The notes: generated from the sequence alone by a model not told the origin. Numbered from the stretch's first letter, positions 11,030 to 23,115 are shown. The stretch is DNA of 64,000 nucleotides from Anisodus tanguticus (GCA_034509755.1 CM067559.1:20070501-20134500), one strand, 5' to 3'. Made by a program: numbers and translations.

Positions 11030-12330
11030 ATTATGAAGGAGGCCCATAGCTCTAGGTATTCAATTCATCCAGGTGCTACTAAAATGTACCGTGATTTGAA
11101 GAAACACTATTGACGGGGGACGATGAAGAGAGATATTGTGGAGTTCGTGTCTCGGTGTCAGAATTATCAACAAGTCAAGTGTGAGCACCAGCGACCTGGT
11201 GGTGTGTCTCAAAGGATGCTCATTCTGGAGTGGAAATAGGAGAGGATTTCCATGGATTTTGTTGTGGAATTGGCCAACACTTTGGGCAAGTTTAATGCTA
11301 TTTGGATCATTGTTGATAGGTTGACCAAGTCCGCGTATTTCATTCTGATCCAGATGACTTATAGTGTAGAGAAGTTGGCTAAGCTCTACATTTGTGAGAT
11401 TGTTCGTCTTCATGGAGTTCATGTTTCTATCATCTCGGATCAAGGAACTCAGTTTACTTCACATTTCTGGTTAACTTTGCAAAAGGAGTTGGGTACTCGC
11501 TTGGATCTCAATACAATATTTAACCCTCAGATCGATGGTCAGTCCGAGCAGACTATTTAGGTATTGGAGGACATGTTACGAGCATTCGTGATTGATTTTG
11601 GCAATTATTGGGACCAGTTGTTATCTTTGGCAGAGTTTTCATCCAAAAATAGCTATCACTCCAGTATTGATATGGCACCGTTCGAGACTTTGTATGATAG
11701 GAGATGTCGATCTCCGATTGGTTGGCTTGATTCGTTTGAGGTCTGGCCTTGGGGTACCGATCTATTGAGAGATTCCTTAGAGAAGGTGCAGGTGATCCAG
11801 GATAAGCTCCGGCAGCTCAGAGTAAGCCGAATGAGTGCGGACTGGAAGGTCTGAGATTTGGAGTTTATGGTTGGTGACAAAGTTCTTCTGAAGGTTTCAC
11901 CCATGAAGGATGTGATGAGGTTCAAAAGGAGAGGGAAGTTGAGTCTGAGGTATATTGGACCTTTTGAAATTCTTTAGAAAGTTTAGGAGGTGACATATGA
12001 GTTAGCTCTACCACTCGGTCTTTTAGGTGTTCATCTAGTATTCCATGTGTCTATGCTGAAAAAGTACCATGATGACGGTTCTGGGACTCCGTATTGCTTG
12101 ATCAGAATTTAGAGTTTGAGGAGCCTGTTGCTATTTTGGACAGGCAGGTGAGAAAATTGAGGTCTAAGGAGACAACTTCTGTGAAGGTTCAGTGGAGGCA
12201 TCATCTTGTTGAGGAGGCGACTTGGAAGATAGATTCCGACATGCAGAGTAGATATCCTGACTTGTTTACTACTTCCAGTACGTTTCCTCCGTTTGTTTCT
12301 CTCCATTTGAGGATGAACGTTTATTTAATT
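11030..12330 (+). pseudogene. gypsy integrase with C-terminal chromodomain-like segment, broken
   Basis: The integrase zinc-binding region is decayed (around 11090-11170). The catalytic core shows MDFVVELANTLG, WIIVDRLTKSAYF, HGVHVSIISDQGTQFTSHFW and NPQIDGQSEQTI (11252-11560), so the D, D and E positions can still be placed. The C-terminal part at 12094-12280 has RQVRKLRSKETTSVKVQWRH and EEATWKIDSDMQSRYPDLF, matching the chromodomain-like tail of plant chromoviruses, which directs insertion toward certain chromatin. Nonsense codons lie at about 11240, 11560, 11850 and 11977. Confidence 0.82.
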
Positions 12331-12339
12331 GGTATCTGA

Positions 12340-13200
12340 TGTAATGACCCGTTCGGTCATTTTTAGCCTGAGACCTCTATTTGACTATTTTACCTTTTCC
12401 GTAGACTCTGTATGGGGTTTGGATGACATGGATTCGGAGGTCCATTTTAACGATTGTCGGATTAAAAACCCAAAATGAGAAACTTAGAGTTGGATAGTTT
12501 AACTCAAAGTTGACTTTTGACTATATGGGTTCGTTTACGGGTTCGGTCACTTTCGATAGCTATGTAGGGTCACTTACGAATTAGTCAAGTCATTGGTTCG
12601 CTTTTCGAGATAATTAGATGTATTTTGTGGCCTTATTTGTGAAATTTGGATATTTGGTTTTTTCAGACAATTCTTTAGAAAAGTATGTCTTAACTCGATT
12701 AAATGGGAAATCCTAGGGTACGAGCAAGTTTGGTGCACTTTTTACCTTAAAGCGCATGTTTGGTTTGTGTCCGAGGGGTATTGGGAGTGTTTCGGGTGTT
12801 TGATGGGAGTTTGAGACTTGACGATATTTTCCATGTTTTGGTGCCTGGTGTCCGCCTCATTTCTTTAGGGGGTCTCGGGAGTGTTTCAAGTGTTTGATGG
12901 GAGTTTGAGGCACTTTTTACTCATTTCTTCAATTCCTTGTTATGTATTGAATATCTAAGTGTGTAGTACTCCATTCCATCACTTGAATCTTATTTATGAA
13001 GACATTCATTGTTAAGGTTTGGATTGATTCTCCTGTTTTACTTATGTATTGAACAATTTTTATTTCTAACGAAGTGGGTTGATGTTTCCTATTTACTCTT
13101 CGTGCTTTAATGTCTTTTAGTGGTGGCCAACATTAATTGATCCTAGTTACTTTTACTTTGCTTGGAAAAGAGACAAAGATTTAGGAAAAAAGTAAATAGC
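12340..13200 (+). repeat. 3' LTR of the plus-strand gypsy element (right end uncertain)
   Basis: It starts at TGTAATGACCCGTTCGG immediately after the polyprotein end. It contains an internal similarity: GTTTGATGGGAGTTTGAG occurs near 12799 and again near 12893. No second copy is present to set the end. The assignment up to about 13200, where another LTR fragment begins, is an inference. Confidence 0.55.
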
Positions 13201-13204
13201 AAGG

Positions 13205-13527
13205 TGTCACGCCCCGACTTATCGCAAGTCTTCCCTTAGGGCGTGATGGAACCTAGGCAACTATCCCTTCCCAGGCAAACCATTAAACATCTATTATTTC
13301 TAAATTAAGCATGTATCTAAGTGCGGAAATAATATAATCATGTTAGCTCTATCTTTGTATTTCTTTAATGAATGCGCGAGCCCATACTCGTGCAACCAAA
13401 ATTTCTATCTAGACTCAATGAAAGTTTCAGATATAGAATGAGAAGTTTGAAACTAAAAGAAAACAATCTCATGTGGGGCATTCCCCGAGATAACAAAACT
13501 TAGTCCCTCAGACAGACTCATTCAAAT
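13205..13527 (-). repeat. Gypsy LTR fragment related to the LTR at 3722
   Basis: It begins TGTCACGCCCCGACTTATCG and shares AAGTCTTCCCTTAGGGCGTG, AATATAATCATGT, CGAGCCCATACTCG and CAATCTCATGTGGGGCATTC with 3724-3970, in the same orientation. Only about 320 bp remain, ending where copia sequence starts. Confidence 0.8.
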
Positions 13528-13539
13528 TTGAAAACAGCT

Positions 13540-15865
13540 CCTTCACAAAATTTTGTGAGAAAAAGGGAATTTTCCATGATTTTTCCGCTCCCAAAACTCC
13601 TCAACGGAATGGGGTAGCAGAAAGGAAGAATACAACATTGCAAGAAATGGCTAGAGTTATGCTTAGTTCTAAAAAATTGTCAAAATGTTTTTGGACTGAA
13701 GTCTTAAATACTGCTAGTCACATAGCTAATAGAGTCTATTTAAGTCATGGAACAAAGATGACACCCTATGAGATTATAAATGGAAAGAAACCTAACTTGC
13801 GTTACTTTCATTTTTTGGGTGTATTTGTTACATTTTAAATGATAGAGATCATTTGGCAAAGTTTGACTTTAAGAGTGACAAAGGAATTTTTGTTGGCTAT
13901 TCACAAAATAGTCATGCTTATCGAGTATACAATCTAAGGACAAGAACTGTACAAGAGTCTGTAAATGTTATTTTTGATGATTTTTCTGCTCCTACAGGAA
14001 ATACAACTGAAAATAACACTACAGTTTCAGTGGAAAATATGCAGACTGCTGAAGAATCAGATGTTGCCCCAAATGTTGTCACACCTGAAGTAACATCTGA
14101 ACCTGAACTAGAGACCACAGAGGGTGTGGATGAGGAGTCAAATGCTGAATTGCTAGATCAAGTTCGAAGGGACCCCTCATCAAGGATTAGGAAGAATCAT
14201 CCAACAATCTAAGTGATAGGGGGAGTTTTTGAAGGAATTAAAACAAGAGGGAAAGAACCACTCAACTACAGAGATATGGTAAGGTATGTGTGTATGTCTA
14301 CCATATACCATGAGGTTAGTATTTCTTATTTTATATCTACTTTAGAACCAAAAATATTTTAGAAGCACTCAAAGATAATTTTTGGATTCAAGCAATGTAA
14401 GAAGAGCTTGAACAATTCTCTCGAAATGAAGTCTGGGACTTAGTTCCTCGTCCAAATAATACAAATGTAATTGGAACTAAGTGAATTCTTAAAAATAAAT
14501 CAGACGAATCAGGAACAGTTGTGAGAAACAAAGCTCGTCTAGTTGCACAAGGCTATACTCAGGTTGAAGGAATTGATTATGATGAGACCTTCGCACCTGT
14601 GGCTAGAACTGAGTCAATTAGACTGTTACTTGCTATTGCTTGCTGCCTGAAAATTACTTTACACCAAATGGATGTAAAAGGTGAATTATTAAATGTTTAT
14701 CTAGATAAGGAAGTCTATGTTGAACAACCAAAAGGATTTGAAGATCCTCACTATCCACACTATGTGTACAAGCTCAAAAAGGCTTTTTATGGATTGAAAC
14801 ATGCCCCTCGTGCATGGTATGATCATCTAACTAATTTCCTTCTTGAATTTGGTTTTAACCGTGGTGAAGCTGATCGTACCTTATTCATTAAACATCACGG
14901 TGTAGATATTATTATTGCTAAAATCTACGTAGATGACATAGTGTTTGGTTCGACCTCACAGTCTTATCTAAAGTCATTCGTTGAATCTATGTCATCAACT
15001 TTCGAAATGAGCATGATTGGGGAACTAACTTTTTTTTAGGCTTGCAGATTAAGCAAAGTGAAGATGAAATTTTCATCTCACAAAGTAAATATGCTAAGAA
15101 TCTAGTTAAGAGATTTGGTTTGGAGAACTCTTAACAAATGAAGACGTCAATGGGTTCGTAGTAGAAGGTATGTAAGGATAATGTTGGTGAAAATGTCGAC
15201 CCAATATTGTATCGATCTATGATAGGTATCCTTCTTTATCTTACTGCTAGTCGCCTAGATATTATGTTTAGTGTTTGTGTTTGTGCTCATTTTCAAGCCT
15301 GTCCCAAAATATCCCACTTAAATGTCATGAAACGTATCATTCGATATGTTGCTGGCACATGTGAGTTGAGAATTTGGTATTCCAGAGACACTAATCCTAA
15401 CTTAATAGGATTCAATGACTCGGATTGGGCTGGAGACGTAGATGATAGAAAAAGTACAAGTGGAGGATGTTTTTGTCTTGGCAATAATCTTGTTTCATAG
15501 TATAGTCATAAACAAAACTGTGTCTCACTTTCAATTGTTGAATCTGAATATGTAGCAGCTGGAAGTTATTGCTCTCAATTAATATGGCTAAGACACATGT
15601 TAGACGACTATGGATTTTCTAGCGATATTTTTGATTTTGTACTATGCTAATTTGAGTGCTATAAATATTTCCAAAAATCCAGTTCAGCACTCACGGACAA
15701 AACATATTGATATTAGACATACTTTTTAAGAGATTTAGTTGAAATACAGCTAGTTCATGTTGAACATGTTGAACTATTCATCAACTAGCTAATATTTTTA
15801 TAAAAGCTTTGAACCATGATAGATTTTCTAGTTTGAAGAAATCTTTTGGTCTTTGTAATCTCTGA
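13540..15865 (+). pseudogene. copia integrase C-terminus, RT and RNase H, broken
   Basis: Integrase end: PQRNGVAERKNTTLQEMARVM with the catalytic Glu (about 13590-13660), then TPYEIINGKKPNL. The open RT piece 14521-15039 has KARLVAQGYTQVEGIDYDETFAPVA, LHQMDVKGELLN, YGLKHAPRAWYD and an intact YVDDIVFGS. RNase H spans 15207-15865 with IGFNDSDWAGDVDDRKSTSGGC. Stops and shifts occur near 13838, 14210-14520, 15039 and 15500. The enzyme motifs are well preserved but the polyprotein is not continuous. Confidence 0.85.
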
Positions 15866-16810
15866 AAATGCATTTTTTGTGAATGTCAGCTGAAACACTG
15901 TCTAACATTTCAGATGACATTTACCTATGTAATATCATAAACTGATTATTGTTGTTGCATAGTGCATTAATATTGGTCATACAAGCATGATCCTTAAATA
16001 AGAATGTGATTCCAATGTGATACCGTTCTCTGCGATGATATATAAAATCATATATATCATAAAAAAGGAGTATCAAAATAAGGCAAAGCATTAACAAATG
16101 ATTGGAAACTGTGCAAACTGGGAAAAGCCCTTTGAAAAGATACCGTTCCTATTCTATAGGAGTATCGAGTGCTTCAACAGAAGTTTTGAAAATACTAAAT
16201 TAAGTATTCTCACTTTTGACACGAGAATTTTTTTTGTATGTGTTTTATGATTAGACCAAGGACACGATGGGAAAAAAGTTACATTGGTTCAGTGATCAAA
16301 CTCATAAAATATGTACAAAACGTGTCTTGATTTGTTGCCAATACGGAAAATTCTTGAAGGATCAAAATAATTGTGTCGTCCAAAATGTTGCCAACATTGT
16401 TGTTGACATTTTTCATATTATGATTTTTGTTGGGATGTTGTTCTTAACTGATTCCAGAAAAATCAGATTGTTCTCCCTATTTTTATGCCTTGTTTTAATA
16501 GGAATTTCAAAACTTTAAAATGATAAGATTAAATTCCTACCGTGATGCTTATCAATTTAACCCAAAACTTTAGGTGTTAGTTATTAGATAAATCTCTAAC
16601 TCCTAAAACTAAGGATTTTGTTTTGCTTAGAATTTTTTTCCATTAATACTCCTCTTATTTGCTATTTTGTTTTCATCTCAGATTTTTTCCCCCGAAAAAT
16701 CACATCACAACCTCGGGAAAACCCCTACCTAACCGATGGAATCTTAATCATTTCAAACCCCATCATTTTGCAAAAACCCTAAACCCTCAAAATCCTCTCA
16801 AAACTCACCA
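15866..16810 (+). other. Spacer between pol and the env-position ORF
   Basis: About 0.9 kb of AT-rich sequence without a supported gene. Short ORFs here (for example 16267-16518) have no recognisable motif. A spacer of this kind between pol and the extra ORF occurs in SIRE-like elements. Confidence 0.5.
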
Positions 16811-18637
16811 ATGGAAACCTCTCAATGTCAACACCTATGTCGACCAATGCACCCAGCAACACTCCCATGAGCACCAGTCCTCCTCAACAACCAGGCACAT
16901 CTACTTCTCCACACCTGCCTGAAAATAAGTGTACAAATATTGTTCTTAGAGGTAATGAGGAACCATAAGACATCAGTTACCCCATGGATGACAATAATCT
17001 CATAGATGTAGATGCTACATCTGATTATTCGACCCAAGGTAAAAGACCCAGTTCCTCCTCCTTCCCTACTCGTAAGTCGAGTAGAGTGTTCAAGTGAATA
17101 ATCCAACAGGAGCCTAGCACCAAGAAGTCCAGATTTGAAACTATTGTACCTGCTTGCTCAAGCAGTGACACTGAAGATATTGACTTTGAGCTGTCCTCTG
17201 AAGAAACTGAAGAATAACCTACTGCCTCTGTTCCTCAAAGTATGTCTCAAGACGAGGAAATTTCTTATGATACCCAACTAACAAGATTTTTTCCCAGAGG
17301 AATTCCCAATCATGCTAAAACAGATGTTGCCCAAAATGTTACCGATGAAGCCACAACATCTCAAGAAACATTTCAGCAGACTTCAGAAGAGACACCAACA
17401 CCATCCTCCTCCAGCAAAACCGAATCTGACTCTGATTTTGCGGTAAATGCTTTTTCAGAGAAGTTCTATTCCAAAGCTAAATTTGATAAATGTGATTGGT
17501 ATAAGATTAGAGTTATTAGGGCTGAAAAGGTGTTAGATATAGCCTCATGTTCAGAATATGGTTTGGTTGAGTTCCTCAATGATAGAAAGCTACTTAAAAC
17601 TGTAACTGAGAAAGAATCATTCATTGATGAAGTAATTAGGTTGTTTTATGCGAACTTGAATTTTGATATAGAAGATGCCTCCTCAAATAAATTTGGGAAG
17701 GTATACTTCTATAAAAAAATTATTGGTTTACACCTTTAATTATTAATCAATGTTTGGAAATTAAGCCTGAAGAAAGAAGTAGCACTACAGAAAGAGCAAC
17801 AGAGAATAGGGATGAGATAATTGAATACTGGAGGTATAATGAAGAAATGGATCCCTCGATCTGCCTTATTCTCCACCCTCTATAAGATTGTCATTCAGAA
17901 TTGGCTCCCTTCACTAAATGAGTCAATTGTAACAACTGATCAAGCCTCAATATTGTTCAAAATTGGAAAAAGATTAAAAGTTGACTTAGGAAGTATGATT
18001 TTCTATCAAGTAGCCAATTTGACAGAGAAATAGTCAACTTTAATCCTTCCTTTTTCCTCCCTGATCTACAAAATTCTAACTACCCAAGGCTTTGAGCCTA
18101 GAAGAAAAGATATTGTAGGGAAAGCTCCTGAGGTATATTCAGTTAACGAGGCAATTTTAAAAAGCAAAGAGAGAGTCATTGACCTACCTTGGAAAAAGGA
18201 AGTAGAAAAGGAGAATGTTGCCAGGAATGTTCCCAACATTCAGGGCAACACTGGTCCAAAGCAGTCTATACTGTCCACAAATTGGTTAGTGGAGCAAATT
18301 GCAAAAATCAACCTACAAATTGATGAGGTTGATACTGCCAGAGAAGCCCTGGTTCAAGCCAGAGACCATTTCCTACTTCTGCTTTCTTCACTAAAAGGGG
18401 GAGATGATTCTATACAGGGGGAGCAAAGAGAAGAGGGTAAAGTTACTGCTGGAGAAGTTGTTACTGCTAAAGAAGTTGTTGATGTTGTTATGCAGAGAGA
18501 ATAAGTTGTTGGAAGGAAAGTCTTGCTGAAGAGGCTGAGGTTGAAGGCCAAAGTTAAAGCTGCTATACAAAGGGGTGAAGCTGAAGCTGAAGCTGCTAGA
18601 CAGATGGAGAAGCAAGCTGAAGTTATGCAGAGGTAGA
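16811..18637 (+). pseudogene. Env-position ORF of the SIRE-like element (putative plant transposon protein), broken
   Basis: The chosen start is ATG at 16811 (METSQCQHL). The N-terminal third is Ser/Pro/Thr-rich with an acidic patch (DIDFELSSEETEE) and in-frame stops near 16967, 17096 and 17215. A folded-looking middle follows (SEKFYSKAKFDKCDWYKIRV, about 17450-17740) and after a shift QNWLPSLNESIVTTDQASIL. This resembles the putative plant transposon protein domain found in many plant retroelements. The C-terminal part (18289-18637) is predicted coiled coil (EQIAKINLQIDEVDTAREAL, then Lys/Glu/Ala repeats). No clear transmembrane segment is visible, so an envelope role is doubtful. Confidence 0.65.
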
Positions 18638-19000
18638 TAGTTATTGGAAGTTGTTGTTGCTGCATAATGAGCAAGGGAGAAACTATTGTTGTTAATGAAT
18701 GATTGTGGATTTATTTGTTTTGGTTTGGCTATTTGGTGATATGGATGGTTATCTTGACAATGCTTTATTCTGATAATAATTTTTTTGGATGACACATATG
18801 CTGATATTATTTCTTCTAATCCTATAAAAGTGGTGTATGCATGTCTGCTGGTATGCCATTTTACTCTTATAAAGTGGCACACACATGTTTTGATTTTATA
18901 TCATCACAGGTTAAGGGGGAGCATAACTGTATTCATAGTTGTTGGACAACAGCTATGACATTTCCTTAAGTCATTTGCACAGGTTATAATGGGTTTTGTG

Positions 19001-19021
19001 AAGAAAGGAAAAAAGGGGAAG
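19001..19021 (+). other. Polypurine tract of the SIRE-like element
   Basis: A run of A and G (AAGAAAGGAAAAAAGGGGAAG) ends two bases before the TG that starts the LTR. This is the usual primer site for plus-strand DNA synthesis in LTR elements. Confidence 0.75.
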
Positions 19022-19023
19022 AT

Positions 19024-19950
19024 TGTTAATGTTGGGTTTGGTGTTATAACATTTGACCCAACATATCCCCTGAAGTAATGTTGTTGATTTCCAAAAATGT
19101 TAGGACAAATGTCACAATTCAGACCAACACTTTTCATAACAGTTTTGCCTTACTTCACGTTAAGCAGTAACGATTTTATTGAGTGGTAAAAATGACTTAG
19201 GCATATGAATTAAGAGCTGTGTAAAACGTAGGAGAATGATTCAAAGCTTTGGTAAGAAGTCGAGTGAATAACGAGTCAAAGTTGTTGAGATTTCGAATCC
19301 ATGATCTTCTCCAACAAACACACAAGCTGCCCGCATTTCCCTCAACCTACTCAACCAATCAATGAGATTTTCAAGGAAGAATCTCTACTATAAATAGAGA
19401 GGTTGCAAGAGTGAATCGATATCCAGAAACAGATTGCAAAAATATCAAGAGAGATCTCGAGAATTCATCTCAGAAAACTGGATCACAAGTATTGCCTGAG
19501 CGTGTCGACAACATTCTATCCAACATTACAATTGTAGTTTAGCTTTTAGATTAGCTTTGTATTGAGAAATTGTAATGAGAAGTTCTCTATGTCTATTTAG
19601 GTAGATTTTTCAGGCATAAGTCATCTGCGACTTCAACGTTTAATTCCTTTCTGTTTCATCTTGTAAATTTGTAAAGAAAGGAATTTATATTTTCTGTATA
19701 TAATACATATATACAATACTTTCGGTCATTCACCGTCATAGGTTATATAATATATATAACCTATGTAAATTTTAAACCTTTGTGTTCTTTATTTTTCCGC
19801 TGCATTTACTCTTTAAAGTTTCTATTTTATCAAAGTGTTGTCACTGGTGCCGGATGACATTATCGCTGACATTCAAAAACTGAATTAGCATTCGAGTTAG
19901 TTTATTTCCAGTTAGTTTTTTATTGTTCTATATCATACCTGAACCTAACA
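19024..19950 (+). repeat. 3' LTR of the SIRE-like element, 927 bp
   Basis: It starts TGTTAATGTTGGGTTTGG after the polypurine tract and ends CCTGAACCTAACA, giving TG...CA ends. A TATA box (CTACTATAAATAGAG, about 19387-19400) lies roughly 365 bp in, and AT-rich transcript-end sequence follows around 19690-19760. The partner 5' LTR is missing. Confidence 0.7.
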
Positions 19951-20690
19951 ATCTATTCTACAGCTTAATGAGGAATACACCGAGACACATTTGGGATTAA
20001 TGAGATCATGTTGAGGATTCTGTTAGTTTGAGTTTTCCTTAGACAACAGAGTTTAGGCGACATCAATTTCATTAGGTGACCGCAATCCCAAAGCACAACC
20101 GGCTTCCTTTCTGTGTGATGGCATCTCGACACCATGATCGCGATTCGCATGGCACTTGTTACAACTATGAAATGGGTTCTAGGTGTGCCGCAACACTCCC
20201 GAACCTCTCGGGTCCAAAACCAAGCATACCAATAAGTTCTAAAACATCATACGAACCTATGGGTAGTCGCAAAACATGAAATTGAGTGCTAAAACTCAAA
20301 ACAATGGGTTGGATTGCTGCATTCTCCCCACGTTAAACCAACGTTTCTCCTCGAACATGCTTGAAATCTTACCAAAATTGTTGAACAACTATAAATACTT
20401 ATTATACGTACCCTGCTAGTACTCTTTCATAGTTTTTTTTATCAATAGTCCGATAAAATACTTAACAGAGGAATGCTTCTTTAACATTAGCCCATAAGCA
20501 TTTACTTTTCAAATATTCGTACCTGGAACTTCCTCAAACGTCTTGTTCTTGTTTATATGAACCAGCTCAGTCTGAATGACCTGAATTGAATCATGAATAA
20601 AATGTAGTCATTGTAGAGTTCGGAACTAAAATGACCCAAAAACTGAGAAAGTGAATCAAAATACCTCAAAAGAAAAATTGTCACATTAAT
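19951..20690. other. Intergenic stretch, no gene recognised
   Basis: The part at 20060-20330 has higher GC and looks like a repeat fragment (CCGAACCTCTCGGGTCC). I could not assign it to a family. The rest is AT-rich with no coding signal. Confidence 0.35.
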
Positions 20691-20697
20691 ACCTTTT

Positions 20698-20716
20698 GCG
20701 CAGGAATTTCCTGCGC
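20698..20716. repeat. 19-bp near-perfect palindrome
   Basis: GCGCAGGAATTTCCTGCGC has 9-base arms around one central base. It is much more GC-rich than its surroundings and lies on the 3' side of the decayed minus-strand transposon gene. Confidence 0.8.
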
Positions 20717-21199
20717 TATAGGGGTATTTCAATTTCCCCAACACTTTGTATAATTTTAAAGGTTTGAAATTCACATTTTTTTCATACTTTGACTAAATAT
20801 TAGTCATGTCTCAAGACTCCAGAATATCAATATTTTATATAGAACCTAATATTTTTTATGCGAACATTAGTGTAGGCTCAATAAATCAAGGATACCTAAA
20901 CTTCGGAACGTCGTTTTAGAGGTTGTAAACTGCCAGAAGTAAGTTTTATTTGGAAAGTAGTTATCATTAGGTTTAAGTGTTTTAATTTTTAGGATTTTGA
21001 TTTAAGTCTTTTATTGTTTAGTCAAGGCATTAATTTATTTCCAATATATCGAGATTTTTTTCATAGTTAATTTAGGACATCGCATGAGTTAGTAATAAAT
21101 GATAATAAAGACTAAGATAACTAATTATCATTAAGAAAAAGATACACAAAAAATATAATACTAACTTAAATTGTACAACTAATTACATATACACAATCT

Positions 21200-23115
21200 C
21201 TAATAGGTCCCACATGTTAGCTTTAGCGTAACCTAGGCCTAAGGCTCATACGATACCCACCATCCTCACCATCATCTCCATCCCCTCTTGCTCCTCTTAA
21301 TAATAGGATGCTCTAAGCCATGATCATCCTCCCTTCCCTTCCTTGTGCCCTTGACCATAATGTGCTTCTTCTTGGGATTACATGTGACTTGTATGGTCAG
21401 AATCACATCAGGAGACGGGACCACAGGCGCAGACGGATGAATCTAAAATAATATATAAATAATTAATATTAATTTTAATTTAGATTTAATACATTATCTT
21501 TAGGTAAAAAATAAAATTTGTGTGTCGATGGGATCTTGAGAGGGGACTGGTGTACAATCCGAAATAGTATCATAAATGAGATCCTGAATGGCTGGAGCTG
21601 GAGATGGAGCCGGAGCTGGAGCTGCCGACGAATCCTAAGATATAAAATATTATAAAATAATCAACATAAGTATTTTAATTTATTAAAATAAATATTTTAA
21701 ACACTTACCCTTGGGCTAAGAAAAGCGTCAAAGTCCATGAATGAAAAGTTGTATTACAACTCTTTGCCACCCTGTAGATCACTAACTAGCCGTTGTGCAG
21801 GCTCTGATGCGTCATATGAATCTCAATATATGTCATCACATATACCGACGTTATTTATTTTGGCTCTGCTGGGATGAAGATCCAAGTACATCTGAAAATA
21901 GTTGTGCCAGCATATATAAAGGTATCGACGGTCGGCAAGAAGTCGACGGGCGGCCTGAAGTCGACGGGACGTCTAAAGTCGACGGATGCTACTGGGCTAG
22001 AGCGGGATTGGGAACATGCTCATTAGGCTCATCTACTACACGGAGGCATCTACCGCCACATACTCTGCCACCACCTCGGCCACTATCCCCTCTGTCCCCA
22101 CTCCCTCTGTCATCCCCCATTCTGCCACTACCACATCTATTACCACCACCTCCACGACCACGATCATCTGTTGCCTGATACAGGCCCTCTAGAACACGCT
22201 CATGTATACGTCCGACCTCATGCCCATTGGATACCTAACTCGGCTACCTAAATGATCTGGGTAGCAAATCCTGCTGTCTCGGAGATATCCATAGGTTGTA
22301 CTCCAAACTGACGCATTGTCTGTACAGTCCGTAGCTGCATTTGTTTGCAATTATTAATAATTGAATAAATTTTTAACGTAATAATTAAGATAATTAATTA
22401 AGTTTAACTATGGTAAACTTATCAATACCTCATATTGTCCCGCAAGTGCTGCGTATCTTCGGCCATCTGGGTCACATCTTTCAGGGTTGCCAATCAAGTT
22501 GTGTGTGATCTACCGGTACCATTCTATGTAAATCTTGATCGGAGTCATATGTCTGACCACCGTTGTCCTCTACAACCTCTGATTCTAAAGACCGATCTGA
22601 GTGTGCATAAATGCCTAGTATGTAGCTGTGGCGGTCGAACGCTTATCCCACCTATAGTGGCGGTGATCCCAATTAGTCGGGTCAATAATATTTTGTACAT
22701 GACCAAACTATTGTAAGACGTGGTGGGATGCATGATCCTCAACGATCTCTATGTGTATCAATAGACACGATGACATCTACACGGCCTCACCAGACCTGCA
22801 AAACGCTGGCAACTGATCCATAAACTGAACATACGGCCTCTATATAGAAACCTATAAAAAAAAAGGACCCCAAATTAGTAAATAATAAAGACGAAAATAG
22901 TAAAAAAAGAAGAAGGTAATAATGTAAAATCAAATAATTTTACCCTGTCATCCGTCATATGATTAAGCTGATCCCTGATCAGAAGAATGTTGTGGTACGT
23001 ATCCACATCTCGGGATATGCTTCCCGTCCATCTCCTCGTATAGGGCATATAATCATCAATGAAATTAGGCTGAGAGTGCGCAGCTACGGGCTGAAAAGGA
23101 AGCATCTTATCCATT
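21200..23115 (-). pseudogene. Plant mobile domain / PP7-long-form-like transposon gene, decayed
   Basis: The best start is the Met at 23114 (MDKMLPFQPVAAHSQPNF). Minus-strand pieces then follow the layout of plant mobile domain proteins: a DQLPAFCRSG piece (about 22820), IEIVEDHASHHVLQQFG (about 22760-22700), a DPTNWDHRHYRWDKR piece, and an IEWYR piece (about 22530). A low-complexity Val/Glu-rich tail maps to 22170-22030. Spliced introns may explain some gaps, but several stops lie inside the domain pieces. Such proteins occur in Mutator-related transposons and as host genes. The family call rests on motif resemblance only. Confidence 0.5.

Larger units (their letters stand above)
8925..13200 (+). 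mobile_element. Ty3/gypsy chromovirus-like element, 5'-truncated
   Basis: Plus-strand order: end of gag, protease, RT, RNase H, integrase, C-terminal chromodomain-like segment, then a 3' LTR starting TGTAATGACCCGTTCGG at 12340. The 5' LTR and most of gag are absent; the left edge abuts the minus-strand copia remnant near 8915-8930. The order and the C-terminal chromodomain-like end fit the Tekay/Del type of chromovirus. The lineage is inferred from layout. Confidence 0.8.
13528..19950 (+). mobile_element. SIRE/Maximus-like Ty1/copia element, 5'-truncated
   Basis: Order on the plus strand: end of integrase, RT, RNase H, a long spacer, an extra ORF in the env position, polypurine tract (19001-19021), and a complete-looking 3' LTR (19024-19950, TG...CA). 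An ORF between pol and the 3' LTR is the hallmark of SIRE-type copia elements. The 5' LTR, gag, protease and N-terminal integrase are missing, so no target duplication can be checked. Confidence 0.75.

Noticed and set aside
18391..18882. 163-codon minus-strand ORF
   Set aside because: It is antisense to the coiled-coil end of the SIRE env-position ORF, and its Ser/Phe/Leu-rich translation is what antisense of Lys/Glu-rich coding gives.
21795..22178. Pro-rich plus-strand ORF
   Set aside because: It is antisense to the Val/Glu-rich low-complexity tail of the decayed mobile-domain gene.
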